Shown piece by piece: positions 1 to 5,823 of a DNA stretch of 5,823 bases. This DNA is from Betaproteobacteria bacterium (GTDB lineage Bacteria > Pseudomonadota > Gammaproteobacteria > Burkholderiales > SG8-39). How positions within the stretch are numbered: position 1 is the stretch's first letter; each line of letters begins with the position of its first letter. The notes beneath the pieces were generated by a model, which was not told the DNA's origin, made no database searches, and saw only the letters and a list, made by a program, of their open reading frames with translations. The stretch is taken from positions 1 through 5,823 of the forward strand of contig JAABQT010000119.1 in NCBI GenBank assembly GCA_011391295.1. Direction: 5' to 3'. A program made the translations under genes and the position numbers.

Positions 1-777
1 GGCAAGCCGATGGTCAACATGTTTCCGCTGGAAGAAGGCGAGAAGATCACCGCCGTGGTGCCGGTGAAGGAATTCGACGAGCAGCATTACGTGTTCATGG
101 CGACTACGCGGGGCACGGTGAAGAAGACGCCGCTGGCCGATTTCTCGCGCCCGCGCCCCAGCGGCATCATCGCCGTGAACCTGGACGAGAGCGACTACCT
201 GGTGGGCGTGGTGCTCACCGACGGCAGCTATGACGTGATGCTGTTCTCCTCGGAGGGCAAGGCGGTGCGCTTCGCCGAGGAAGAAGTGCGGCCGATGGGC
301 CGACAGGCCACCGGAGTGCGCGGCATGCGCCTGCCCGAGGGCCATCGCGTGGTGTGCATGCTGGCGGCAAAGGACGAAAGCCGCACCGTGCTCACCGCCA
401 CCGAGTTCGGCTTCGGCAAGCGCACGCCGATCGCGGAGTACACCAAGCACGGGCGCGGCGGCCAGGGTCTGATCGCGATCCAGGCCAGCGAGCGCAACGG
501 CGCCCTGGTTGGCGCGGTGCTGGTCGAGGACACCGACGAGGTGATGCTGATCTCCACCGGCGGCGTGCTGATCCGCACCAAGGTGGCGCAGATCCGCGAG
601 CAGGGGCGCTCGACGCAGGGCGTGACGCTGATCGCGCTGGGCGAGGGCGAAAAACTCGCCGGCGTGGAGCGCATCGAGGAGCACGAAGTGGAAGATGGCA
701 ACGGCGGCAACGGCAACGGCGGCGACGGCGATGCGGCACTGCCGCCGGCAGGGGAGTCGCCGCCCACCGTTCACTGA
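1..777 (+). CDS. gyrA: DNA gyrase subunit A, C-terminal part (5' end outside window)
   Basis: This is the C-terminal DNA-wrapping domain of GyrA, the subunit that, with GyrB, introduces negative supercoils using ATP. Reading from base 1 in frame gives 258 residues before the TGA at 775-777. The N-terminal cleavage domain with the catalytic tyrosine lies upstream of the window. Repeated beta-pinwheel blade motifs are visible at about residues 38-43 (GTVKKT), 85-91 (EGKAVRF), 138-147 ([10 protein letters not shown]) and 187-195 (GGVLIRTKV). Each is followed by a Gly-rich turn such as [16 protein letters not shown] or TQGVTLI. From memory the match to the E. coli GyrA C-terminal domain is close and collinear. 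The tail after about residue 222 is short and rich in Gly, Asn and Asp, unlike the longer, strongly acidic E. coli tail. The stop codon shares one base with the serC start. ParC is the main alternative, but its C-terminal domain has fewer blades, and gyrA followed by serC is a known arrangement. Confidence 0.97.
   Translation, partial: GKPMVNMFPLEEGEKITAVVPVKEFDEQHYVFMATTRGTVKKTPLADFSRPRPSGIIAVNLDESDYLVGVVLTDGSYDVMLFSSEGKAVRFAEEEVRPMGRQATGVRGMRLPEGHRVVCMLAAKDESRTVLTATEFGFGKRTPIAEYTKHGRGGQGLIAIQASERNGALVGAVLVEDTDEVMLISTGGVLIRTKVAQIREQGRSTQGVTLIALGEGEKLAGVERIEEHEVEDGNGGNGNGGDGDAALPPAGESPPTVH
694..732 (+). repeat. Low-complexity GGC/AAC codon run in the gyrA tail
   Basis: Thirteen consecutive codons consist only of GGC (Gly), AAC (Asn) and GAT/GAC (Asp), giving the peptide [13 protein letters not shown]. 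The DNA is an imperfect reiteration of GGCAAC and GGCGGCAAC units. It lies just before the gyrA stop, in what should be a disordered C-terminal tail. Such runs can change length by replication slippage, and a change in whole codons would not affect the folded domain. The repeat is seen directly; slippage is inference. Confidence 0.8.
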
Positions 778-1850
778 TGTCCCGCATCTTCAATTTCAGT
801 TCCGGCCCCGCCATGCTGCCGGCCGAGGTGCTGTCGCGTGCCGGCGACGAGATGCTCGATTGGCACGGCGCCGGCATGGGCGTGATGGAAATGAGCCATC
901 GCGGCCGGGAATTCACCGGCATCGCCGCCGAGGCCGAGCGCGACCTGCGCGAGCTGCTTGCCGTCCCGGCGCACTACAAGGTGCTGTTCCTGCAGGGTGG
1001 CGCCACGCTGCAGTTTGCGCAGGTGCCGATGAACCTGCTGCGCGGCAAGGCAAGTGCCGACTATGTCATCACCGGCGAGTGGTCGAAGAAGGCCGCCAAG
1101 GAGGCGCGTGCTTACTGCGACGTGCACGTGGCCGCGAGCTCCGAAGAGCGCAAATTCACCTACGCGCCGCGCAACTGGCAGCTGCGCGGCGACGCCGCCT
1201 ATGTCCATTACTGTTCCAACGAGACCATCGGCGGCGTCGAGTTCCACTGGACGCCGGACACCGGGCCGGTGCCGCTGGTGTCCGATGCGTCCTCGCACCT
1301 CCTGTCGCGTGCGCTCGACGTGCCCAGGTACGGGCTGATCTACGCCGGCGCGCAGAAAAACCTCGGTCCGGCCGGGCTCACCGTGGTCATCGTGCGCGAA
1401 GACCTGATCGGCGCCGCCGCCCGGGGCACGCCCACGGTGATGGATTACAAGCTGCAGGCCGAATCCGATTCGATGCTCAATACGCCGGCGACCTACGCGA
1501 TCTACGTCGCCGGGCTGGTATTCAAGTGGCTCAGGCAGCTCGGCGGCGTCGCCGAGATGGAGCGGCGCAACGTGCACAAGGCGCAACTGCTGTACGCCGC
1601 GCTCGACGCGGGCTTTTACCGCAACCCGGTGGCGCGAGAGGATCGCTCGCGCATGAACGTCCCGTTCAGCTTGCCGGACGAGCGGCTGGATGCGCCGTTC
1701 CTCAAGGGCGCGGAGGAGCGCGGCATGGTGCAGTTGAAGGGTCATCGCTCGGTGGGTGGTATGCGCGCCTCCATCTACAACGCGATGCCGCTGGAAGGCG
1801 TGCAGCGCCTGGTGGTCTACCTGAAGGAATTCGCGGCGCAGCATGGCTGA
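777..1850 (+). CDS. serC: Phosphoserine aminotransferase
   Basis: SerC (also called PdxF) is a cytosolic pyridoxal-phosphate enzyme. It converts 3-phosphohydroxypyruvate plus glutamate to phosphoserine in serine synthesis, and can transaminate the matching intermediate of vitamin B6 synthesis. The product is 357 residues, close to the 362 of E. coli. It opens with the family signature [17 protein letters not shown] at 41-46 carries the substrate-binding His/Arg. GEW at 100-102 matches the cofactor-stacking Trp of E. coli. D170 should bind the pyridine nitrogen. K194 in [11 protein letters not shown] is the Schiff-base lysine, and [18 protein letters not shown] at 321-338 is the conserved C-terminal substrate motif. 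The segment CSNETIGG at 146-153 departs slightly from E. coli CPNETIDG but keeps the Thr. The ATG at 777 is chosen because the conserved N-terminus starts there. It overlaps the gyrA stop by one base (TGATG), with no good Shine-Dalgarno at normal distance, which suggests coupled translation. Confidence 0.97.
   Translation: MSRIFNFSSGPAMLPAEVLSRAGDEMLDWHGAGMGVMEMSHRGREFTGIAAEAERDLRELLAVPAHYKVLFLQGGATLQFAQVPMNLLRGKASADYVITGEWSKKAAKEARAYCDVHVAASSEERKFTYAPRNWQLRGDAAYVHYCSNETIGGVEFHWTPDTGPVPLVSDASSHLLSRALDVPRYGLIYAGAQKNLGPAGLTVVIVREDLIGAAARGTPTVMDYKLQAESDSMLNTPATYAIYVAGLVFKWLRQLGGVAEMERRNVHKAQLLYAALDAGFYRNPVAREDRSRMNVPFSLPDERLDAPFLKGAEERGMVQLKGHRSVGGMRASIYNAMPLEGVQRLVVYLKEFAAQHG
1824..1828 (+). 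promoter_or_regulatory. Possible weak ribosome binding site for serA
   Basis: AAGGA lies inside the 3' end of serC, 14 bases before the serA ATG at 1843. This spacing is longer than usual, so the site may contribute only weakly. The 8-base overlap of the two genes makes re-initiation by ribosomes finishing serC the more likely main route. Confidence 0.4.
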
Positions 1851-3033
1851 GGCCGCCGGCAAGCTCGAGGTCCTGGTCCTCAACCAGGTTGCGCAGGCCG
1901 GGCTGCAGCGCTTCGCGCCCGAACGCTACACGCTGGTCAAGGCGTCGCAGGCGCCCGATGTGATCCTGGTGCGCTCGCAGGATCTGCACGGCATGCAGTT
2001 CGGCGCTGGGCTCAAAGCCGTGGCGCGCGCCGGCGCCGGTACCAACAACATCCCGGTGGCCGAGTTCTCGAAGCGCGGCGTGCCGGTATTCAACGCCCCG
2101 GGCGCGAACGCCAACGCGGTGAAGGAGCTGGTGATCGCGGGCATGCTGATCGCCGCGCGCAACCTCGCCCCGGCACTCGATTTCGTGCGCGGACTGGACC
2201 GCGCGGCACCAGACCTCGAGCGGCGCGTCGAGGACGGCAAGAAGGCCTACGCCGGACTCGAGCTGCCCGGCCAGACCCTCGGCGTGATCGGCCTGGGCAA
2301 GATCGGCAGCCTGGTGGCCGAGGCGGCGATCCACCTGGGCATGCAGGTGGTGGGCCACGATCCGGAGATCACGGTCGAGAGCGCCTGGAGCCTGCCCGCG
2401 CAGGTGCACCGGGCCAATTCGGTCGACGAGCTGCTCAAAGCGAGCCGCTTCGTCACGCTGCACGTGCCGTTGTCCGAGCGCACGCGTCACTTGATCAACG
2501 CGAAGAACGTCGGACTGGCGCGCGAGGGCGCCGTGCTGCTCAATTTTTCGCGCGAGGGCGTGGTGGACGATGCGGCGGTGCTGGCGAGCCTGCGCGCCGG
2601 CCGCCTGCGCTGCTACGTCACGGACTTTCCGTCGGCGGCGCTGATCGGCGAGCCCGGCGTGGTCGCGCTGCCGCACCTGGGCGCCTCGACCCAGGAAGCG
2701 GAGGAAAATTCCGCGGTGATGGTCGTCGATCAGCTGTGCGACTACCTCGAGCACGGCAACGTGCGCAACGCCGTCAACTTTCCCGAGGCGGTGATGCTGC
2801 GCGAGTCGCCCTACCGGCTGGCGATCGCCAATGCCAACATGCCCGACATGCTGGCAAGCATCTCCCACGCCATGGGCACGCGCGGCATCAATATCCACAG
2901 CATGCTGAACAAGTCCAGGGGCGACGTGGCCTATACGCTGGCGGACGTCGACAGCCCGGTGCCGGAGGCGGCGCTCGACGCGCTGCGCGCCATCGACGGC
3001 GTGCTGGCGGTCAGATACCTTCCGGCGGCGTGA
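1843..3033 (+). CDS. serA: D-3-phosphoglycerate dehydrogenase with ACT domain
   Basis: This NAD-dependent D-2-hydroxyacid dehydrogenase should oxidise 3-phosphoglycerate to 3-phosphohydroxypyruvate, feeding SerC encoded just upstream. The product is 396 residues, against 410 in E. coli SerA. An N-terminal substrate-binding region includes [12 protein letters not shown] (61-72... region of the phosphate loop) and is followed by the nucleotide-binding fold with GLGKIG at 150-155. The catalytic Arg is R237 ([10 protein letters not shown]) and the catalytic His is H278 (PHLGAST). A C-terminal ACT domain spans about 324-394 ([23 protein letters not shown]), typical of serine feedback sensing. The E. 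coli serine-contact Asn pair aligns to N332 and N350, while E. coli H344 aligns to N330. The stretch between R237 and H278 is 11 residues shorter than in E. coli (R240 to H292) and carries a TDFP motif in place of DVFP. The usual catalytic Glu seems absent (Ala at 265/266). PdxB, a relative from B6 synthesis, is less likely because it lacks an ACT domain of this kind. The start overlaps serC by 8 bases. Confidence 0.92.
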   Translation: MAEAAGKLEVLVLNQVAQAGLQRFAPERYTLVKASQAPDVILVRSQDLHGMQFGAGLKAVARAGAGTNNIPVAEFSKRGVPVFNAPGANANAVKELVIAGMLIAARNLAPALDFVRGLDRAAPDLERRVEDGKKAYAGLELPGQTLGVIGLGKIGSLVAEAAIHLGMQVVGHDPEITVESAWSLPAQVHRANSVDELLKASRFVTLHVPLSERTRHLINAKNVGLAREGAVLLNFSREGVVDDAAVLASLRAGRLRCYVTDFPSAALIGEPGVVALPHLGASTQEAEENSAVMVVDQLCDYLEHGNVRNAVNFPEAVMLRESPYRLAIANANMPDMLASISHAMGTRGINIHSMLNKSRGDVAYTLADVDSPVPEAALDALRAIDGVLAVRYLPAA

Positions 3034-4118
3034 TGGGCGAAGACATCGACAAGCTGAGATCCGAGATCGACGGGCTCGACGCCGAACTGCTCGAGCTGCT
3101 GCAGCGCCGCGCGCGCCTGGCGCAGCGCATCGGCGAGCTCAAGGGCGCGGCCCCGGCCTACCGCCCGGAGCGCGAGTCGCAGATCCTGCGCCGCGTCGCC
3201 GCCGGGGTGGCCGGCGCCGCCGGCCCGCTCGGCGCCGAGGCGGCGCTGCGCGTGTTCCGCGAGGTGATTTCCGCCTGCCGCGGGCTGGAACAGGCGCTGC
3301 GCGTGGCCTACCTCGGCCCGGAAGGCACCTTCAGCGAGCAGGCGGTGCGCCGGCAATTCGGCGGCGGGGTCGAGGCGCTCCCGGTCCTGGGCATCGACGA
3401 AGTGTTCCGGCGCTGCGAGTCGGGCGCCGCGCAGTTCGCGGTGGTGCCGGCGGAAAATTCCACCGAAGGCGCGGTGGGCCGCACCCTTGACCTGCTGCTG
3501 GTGACGCCGCTGCGGATCTGCGGCGAAGTCGAACTGCAGGTGCAGCAATGCCTGATGGCGCGCGCCGGGGACCTGGGGGGCGTGCGGCGCGTGTACTCGC
3601 ACGCGCAGTCACTGGCGCAATGCCACGGCTGGCTCAACCTGAACCTGCCGGGCGCCGAGCGCGTGCCAGTCGCCTCGAACGCCGAAGCCGCGCAGCGCGC
3701 CGGCGGCGAGGAGGGTACTGCCGCGATCGCCGGCGAGCCGGCGGCCGAGCGCTACGGCCTCAAGCTGCTCGCGCGCGCGATCGAGGACGACCCGAACAAC
3801 ACCACGCGCTTCCTGGTGCTCGGGCAGATCGACCCCGCGCCCACGGGCCGCGACCGCACCTCGCTGGTGATGTCGGCCGAGAACAAGCCCGGCGCCGTGC
3901 ACGCGCTGCTCACGCCGCTGGCCCGGGGCGGCGTCAGCATGACGCGCATCGAGTCGCGCCCGGCGCGGGCCATGCGCAGCGCTTTGTGGGAGTACGTGTT
4001 CTTCATCGACCTCGAGGGGCACCAGCAGGACGCGCGCGTCGCCGCCGCGCTCGAGGAGTTGCGCAGCAAGGCGCCATTCCTCAAGGTGCTGGGCTCCTAT
4101 CCCGCGGCAGTGGCATGA
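3033..4118 (+). CDS. pheA: Bifunctional chorismate mutase / prephenate dehydratase (P-protein)
   Basis: This enzyme converts chorismate to prephenate and then to phenylpyruvate, the precursor of phenylalanine. The product is 361 residues. Residues 1-86 are an all-helical AroQ-type chorismate mutase. Aligned to E. coli, R9, R26, K37, R47 and E48 match the active-site residues R11, R28, K39, R51 and E52. Residues 90-264 are the prephenate dehydratase domain, with YLGPEGTFSEQA (93-104), PAENSTEGAVGRT (139-151) and the catalytic-site motif TTRF at 257-260. Residues 275-355 are an ACT domain with PGAVHALL (286-293) and ESRP at 307-310, the motifs linked to phenylalanine binding and feedback inhibition in this family. 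The ATG shares one base with the serA stop (TGATG). An in-frame GTG directly before it, at 3030-3032, would give a 4-base overlap and one more residue. No clear Shine-Dalgarno precedes either, so coupling to serA is likely. Confidence 0.97.
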   Translation: MGEDIDKLRSEIDGLDAELLELLQRRARLAQRIGELKGAAPAYRPERESQILRRVAAGVAGAAGPLGAEAALRVFREVISACRGLEQALRVAYLGPEGTFSEQAVRRQFGGGVEALPVLGIDEVFRRCESGAAQFAVVPAENSTEGAVGRTLDLLLVTPLRICGEVELQVQQCLMARAGDLGGVRRVYSHAQSLAQCHGWLNLNLPGAERVPVASNAEAAQRAGGEEGTAAIAGEPAAERYGLKLLARAIEDDPNNTTRFLVLGQIDPAPTGRDRTSLVMSAENKPGAVHALLTPLARGGVSMTRIESRPARAMRSALWEYVFFIDLEGHQQDARVAAALEELRSKAPFLKVLGSYPAAVA

Positions 4119-4122
4119 AGGG
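4117..4122 (+). promoter_or_regulatory. Ribosome binding site for hisC
   Basis: GAAGGG overlaps the pheA stop codon and lies nine bases before the ATG at 4132. This is the best-placed Shine-Dalgarno in the window, at the only junction where the genes do not overlap. It supports 4132 as the start rather than the nearby ATG at 4115, which reads only six codons (MKGLRS) before a stop. Confidence 0.7.
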
Positions 4123-4131
4123 TTTGCGCTC

Positions 4132-5241
4132 ATGAACAGGGATCCCTGCGAAATCTCGCCCGCCTACGTGCGCGCGATCGCGCCCTACCAGCCGGGCAAG
4201 CCGATCGCGGAGCTCGCGCGCGAGATGGGCCTGGAGGAAAAGAACATCGTCAAGCTCGCCTCCAACGAGAACCCGCGCGGCATCGGCCCGCGCACGCGTG
4301 CGGCCATCGAGCGCACGCTGACCGAGCTCTCGCGCTACCCGGACGGCAACGGCTTCGAACTGAAAGACGCGCTGTCGCGGCGCTATGGCGTGGAGATGGC
4401 GCAGGTGGTGCTCGGCAACGGATCCAACGACGTGCTCGAGCTGGTCGCGCTCGCCTTCCTCGGGCCTGGCCGGTCCGCCGTGTACTCGCAGCACGCATTC
4501 ACGGTTTACCCGCTGGCGACGCAGGCGCGCGGCGCACGCGGCATCGCCGTGCCGGCGAAAGACTACGGCCACGACCTCGAGACCATGGCCAAGGCAGTGG
4601 ACGAGGAAACCTGCGTGCTGTGGATCGCCAATCCCAACAATCCCACCGGCACCCTGTGCCCCCCCGCGGCGCTCGAGGCGCTGCTGCGGCGCGTACCGGA
4701 GCGCGTGATGGTGGTGATCGACGAGGCCTACAACGAGTACATGCCGGCTGATCTGCGTGCCGATACGGTGAAGTGGATCAAGCGCCACCCGAACCTGGTG
4801 GTGACGCGCACCTTCTCCAAAGCCTATGGCCTGGCCGGCCTGCGCGTGGGCTATGCGCTCGCGCACCCGTCGGTGGCCGACGTGATGAACCGCGTGCGCC
4901 AGCCCTTCAACGTCAACAGCGTGGCGCTGGCGGCGGCGCAGGCCGCGCTCGGGGACATGGAATTCGTGGCACGCAGTTTCGCCGACAACCTGCAAGGCAT
5001 GCGCCAGCTGCGCGAGGGCGCGCAGGGGCTGGGACTGACCTACATCCCGTCGTACGCAAACTTCCTCACCATCCGCGTCGGCAAGGCGAACGAGGTGTAC
5101 CGGCGCTTGCTCAAGCGCGGCGTGATCGTGCGGCCGGTGGGTGGCGGCTACGAGCTGCCCGAGCACCTGCGCGTCACCGTCGGCACCGAGGCGGAGGTCG
5201 AGCGTTTCCTGTCCGCGCTGGCGGCGAGCCTGAAGGAATGA
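4132..5241 (+). CDS. hisC: Histidinol-phosphate / aromatic aminotransferase (HisC type)
   Basis: A class I/II pyridoxal-phosphate aminotransferase of the HisC family, 369 residues. Visible landmarks are KLASNENPRG (41-50), RYPDGNG (68-74), the cofactor phosphate-binding GNGSND (95-100), NPNNPTG at 167-173, D197 and Y200 in IDEAYNEY, and the Schiff-base lysine K230 in TFSKAYGLAGLRVGY with R238 at the phosphate site. HisC enzymes transaminate histidinol phosphate, and many also act on phenylpyruvate, hydroxyphenylpyruvate or prephenate. Position between pheA and tyrA, away from visible his genes, suggests the main job here is aromatic amino acid synthesis, as proposed for the equivalent gene (hisC2/hisHb) in Pseudomonas. 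Sequence alone does not settle the substrate. It starts 13 bases after pheA with a good ribosome binding site and ends overlapping tyrA by four bases. Confidence 0.93.
   Translation: MNRDPCEISPAYVRAIAPYQPGKPIAELAREMGLEEKNIVKLASNENPRGIGPRTRAAIERTLTELSRYPDGNGFELKDALSRRYGVEMAQVVLGNGSNDVLELVALAFLGPGRSAVYSQHAFTVYPLATQARGARGIAVPAKDYGHDLETMAKAVDEETCVLWIANPNNPTGTLCPPAALEALLRRVPERVMVVIDEAYNEYMPADLRADTVKWIKRHPNLVVTRTFSKAYGLAGLRVGYALAHPSVADVMNRVRQPFNVNSVALAAAQAALGDMEFVARSFADNLQGMRQLREGAQGLGLTYIPSYANFLTIRVGKANEVYRRLLKRGVIVRPVGGGYELPEHLRVTVGTEAEVERFLSALAASLKE
5232..5237 (+). promoter_or_regulatory. Purine-rich GAAGGA abutting the tyrA start
   Basis: GAAGGA resembles a Shine-Dalgarno but touches the tyrA ATG with no spacer, so it cannot work at standard distance for that start. 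It encodes the last Lys and Glu of HisC. With the ATGA stop/start overlap, termination-reinitiation is the more likely way tyrA is translated. Confidence 0.35.
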
Positions 5242-5823
5242 CGCGCTTCGAACGGGTCGCCGTGATCGGCGTCGGGCTGATCGGGGGCTCGTTCGCGCTC
5301 GCGTTGAAGGCGGCAGGGGCCTGCGGTCACGTGGTGGGCATCGGCCGCGGCGCGGCCAATCTGCACATTGCGCTGGAAAAAGGCATCGTCGATTCCATCG
5401 CCACCGAGGTGACGGACGCCGACCTGGTGGTGGTGGCAACGCCGGTGGCGCAATATCCGCGGGTGCTGGCCGCGGTGGCGCCGCGGCTCGAGCCCTCGGC
5501 GATCGTCACCGACGCCGGCAGCACCAAGCGCGACGTGGTGAGGGCCGCGCGCGCGGCGCTCGGTGCGAAGATTTCCCGGTTCGTGCCGGCGCACCCCATC
5601 GCCGGCGCGGAAAACAGCGGCGCGGCGGCGGCGAGCGCAACGCTGTTTCACGGCAAGCGCGTGGTGCTCACGCCCCTGCCGGAGAACTCCGCTGAAAGCC
5701 TGCACGCCGTCGAGTCGGCCTGGACCGCATGCGGTGCGCGCGTTTCGCACATGAGCCCGGAGGAGCACGATGCGGTGTTCGCCGCGGTGAGCCACTTGCC
5801 GCACCTGCTGGCCTACGCGCTGG
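5238..5823 (+). CDS. tyrA: Prephenate/arogenate dehydrogenase, N-terminal part (3' end outside window)
   Basis: TyrA oxidatively decarboxylates prephenate to hydroxyphenylpyruvate, or arogenate to tyrosine. The reading frame stays open for 195 residues to the window edge. The nucleotide-binding GVGLIGGS is at 11-18. ATPV at 67-70 and DAGSTK at 92-97 are standard for the family. H119 in HPIAGAENSG is the conserved active-site region, and SHLPHLLAYAL at 185-195 opens the helical dimerisation domain. The start overlaps the hisC stop as ATGA. A GTG at 5262 is in frame but would remove the first beta strand, so 5238 is preferred. After the second strand the sequence reads GIGRG (34-38), with Gly and Arg where NAD-preferring relatives usually have Asp, so NADP or mixed cofactor use is possible. 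In some gammaproteobacteria TyrA is fused to AroA; the window ends too early to tell. Confidence 0.95.
   Translation, partial: MTRFERVAVIGVGLIGGSFALALKAAGACGHVVGIGRGAANLHIALEKGIVDSIATEVTDADLVVVATPVAQYPRVLAAVAPRLEPSAIVTDAGSTKRDVVRAARAALGAKISRFVPAHPIAGAENSGAAAASATLFHGKRVVLTPLPENSAESLHAVESAWTACGARVSHMSPEEHDAVFAAVSHLPHLLAYAL

Noticed and set aside
354..776. Extending serC upstream to an ATG at 354 within gyrA
   Set aside because: The added 141 residues are Arg/His/Gly-rich frame-shifted gyrA; the conserved SerC N-terminus starts at the ATG at 777.
65..1833. Shared 12-mer TGAAGGAATTCG in gyrA (near 65) and at the serC end (near 1822)
   Set aside because: In both places it codes for Lys-Glu-Phe in frame (VKEFD and LKEFA); two copies of a short coding string do not make a repeat family.
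771..1883. Open reading frame of 370 codons on the - strand across serC
   Set aside because: It is fully antisense to serC, with biased composition and no recognisable domain; a shadow frame.
1702..2898. Open reading frame of 398 codons on the - strand across serA
   Set aside because: It mirrors the serA codons, has an Arg/His/Ala-biased composition and no family motif; a shadow frame.
4115..4135. Tiny reading frame MKGLRS in the pheA-hisC gap as a leader peptide
   Set aside because: Six codons, no run of regulatory codons (no Phe, Tyr or His), and no hairpin or terminator in the 13-base gap, so there is no support for attenuation.
4081..5439. Open reading frame of 452 codons on the - strand across hisC and tyrA
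   Set aside because: It is antisense to two clear genes, its product is low-complexity Arg/Ala/His/Gly-rich with no recognisable domain, and long antisense frames are expected in GC-rich coding DNA.
5544..5557. Perfect 14-base GC-only palindrome with alternating purine/pyrimidine core
   Set aside because: It encodes an Ala/Arg-rich helix in tyrA (RAARAA) and has no flanking loop or T-run; GC-rich Ala/Arg codons explain it.

Overview
The window is a compact, GC-rich (by eye, upper 60s percent) stretch of a proteobacterial chromosome. Every gene is on the + strand and nearly every base is coding. The order is gyrA (3' part), serC, serA, pheA, hisC, tyrA (5' part). This matches the conserved 'mixed-function supraoperon' gyrA-serC-pheA-hisC-tyrA-aroA-cmk-rpsA known from beta- and gammaproteobacteria such as Pseudomonas, with one extra gene, serA, between serC and pheA. 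The gene order, the GC content and a GyrA C-terminal domain close to that of E. coli point to a high-GC beta- or gammaproteobacterium. I cannot name a genus from this window.

Layout: 1-777 is the last part of DNA gyrase subunit A, with four beta-pinwheel repeat motifs and a short Gly/Asn/Asp-rich tail. 777-1850 is phosphoserine aminotransferase. 1843-3033 is an ACT-domain D-3-phosphoglycerate dehydrogenase of a short-loop type. 3033-4118 is the bifunctional chorismate mutase/prephenate dehydratase with an ACT domain. 4132-5241 is a HisC-type aminotransferase. 5238-5823 is the first 195 residues of prephenate/arogenate dehydrogenase, cut by the window edge. The only bases between genes are the 13 at 4119-4131. 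The other four junctions are stop/start overlaps of 1, 8, 1 and 4 bases, so translational coupling along a polycistronic message is likely. I see no terminator, promoter, RNA gene, mobile element or CRISPR array, and no room for one outside the coding sequence.

How the genes work together: SerA and SerC carry out the first two steps of serine synthesis (3-phosphoglycerate to phosphohydroxypyruvate to phosphoserine), and SerC can also serve pyridoxal phosphate synthesis. PheA takes chorismate to prephenate and phenylpyruvate. TyrA takes prephenate (or arogenate) towards tyrosine. The HisC-type enzyme between them probably supplies the aromatic transamination, with or without the histidinol-phosphate step. 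SerC and HisC both need pyridoxal phosphate. Both SerA and PheA carry C-terminal ACT domains, so end-product control by serine and phenylalanine is likely.

I did not find an undescribed system here; this is housekeeping metabolism. The points most worth checking are the extra serA in the supraoperon, the apparent loss of the usual catalytic glutamate in that SerA, the non-acidic low-complexity GyrA tail, and a TyrA cofactor site without the Asp usually linked to NAD preference.
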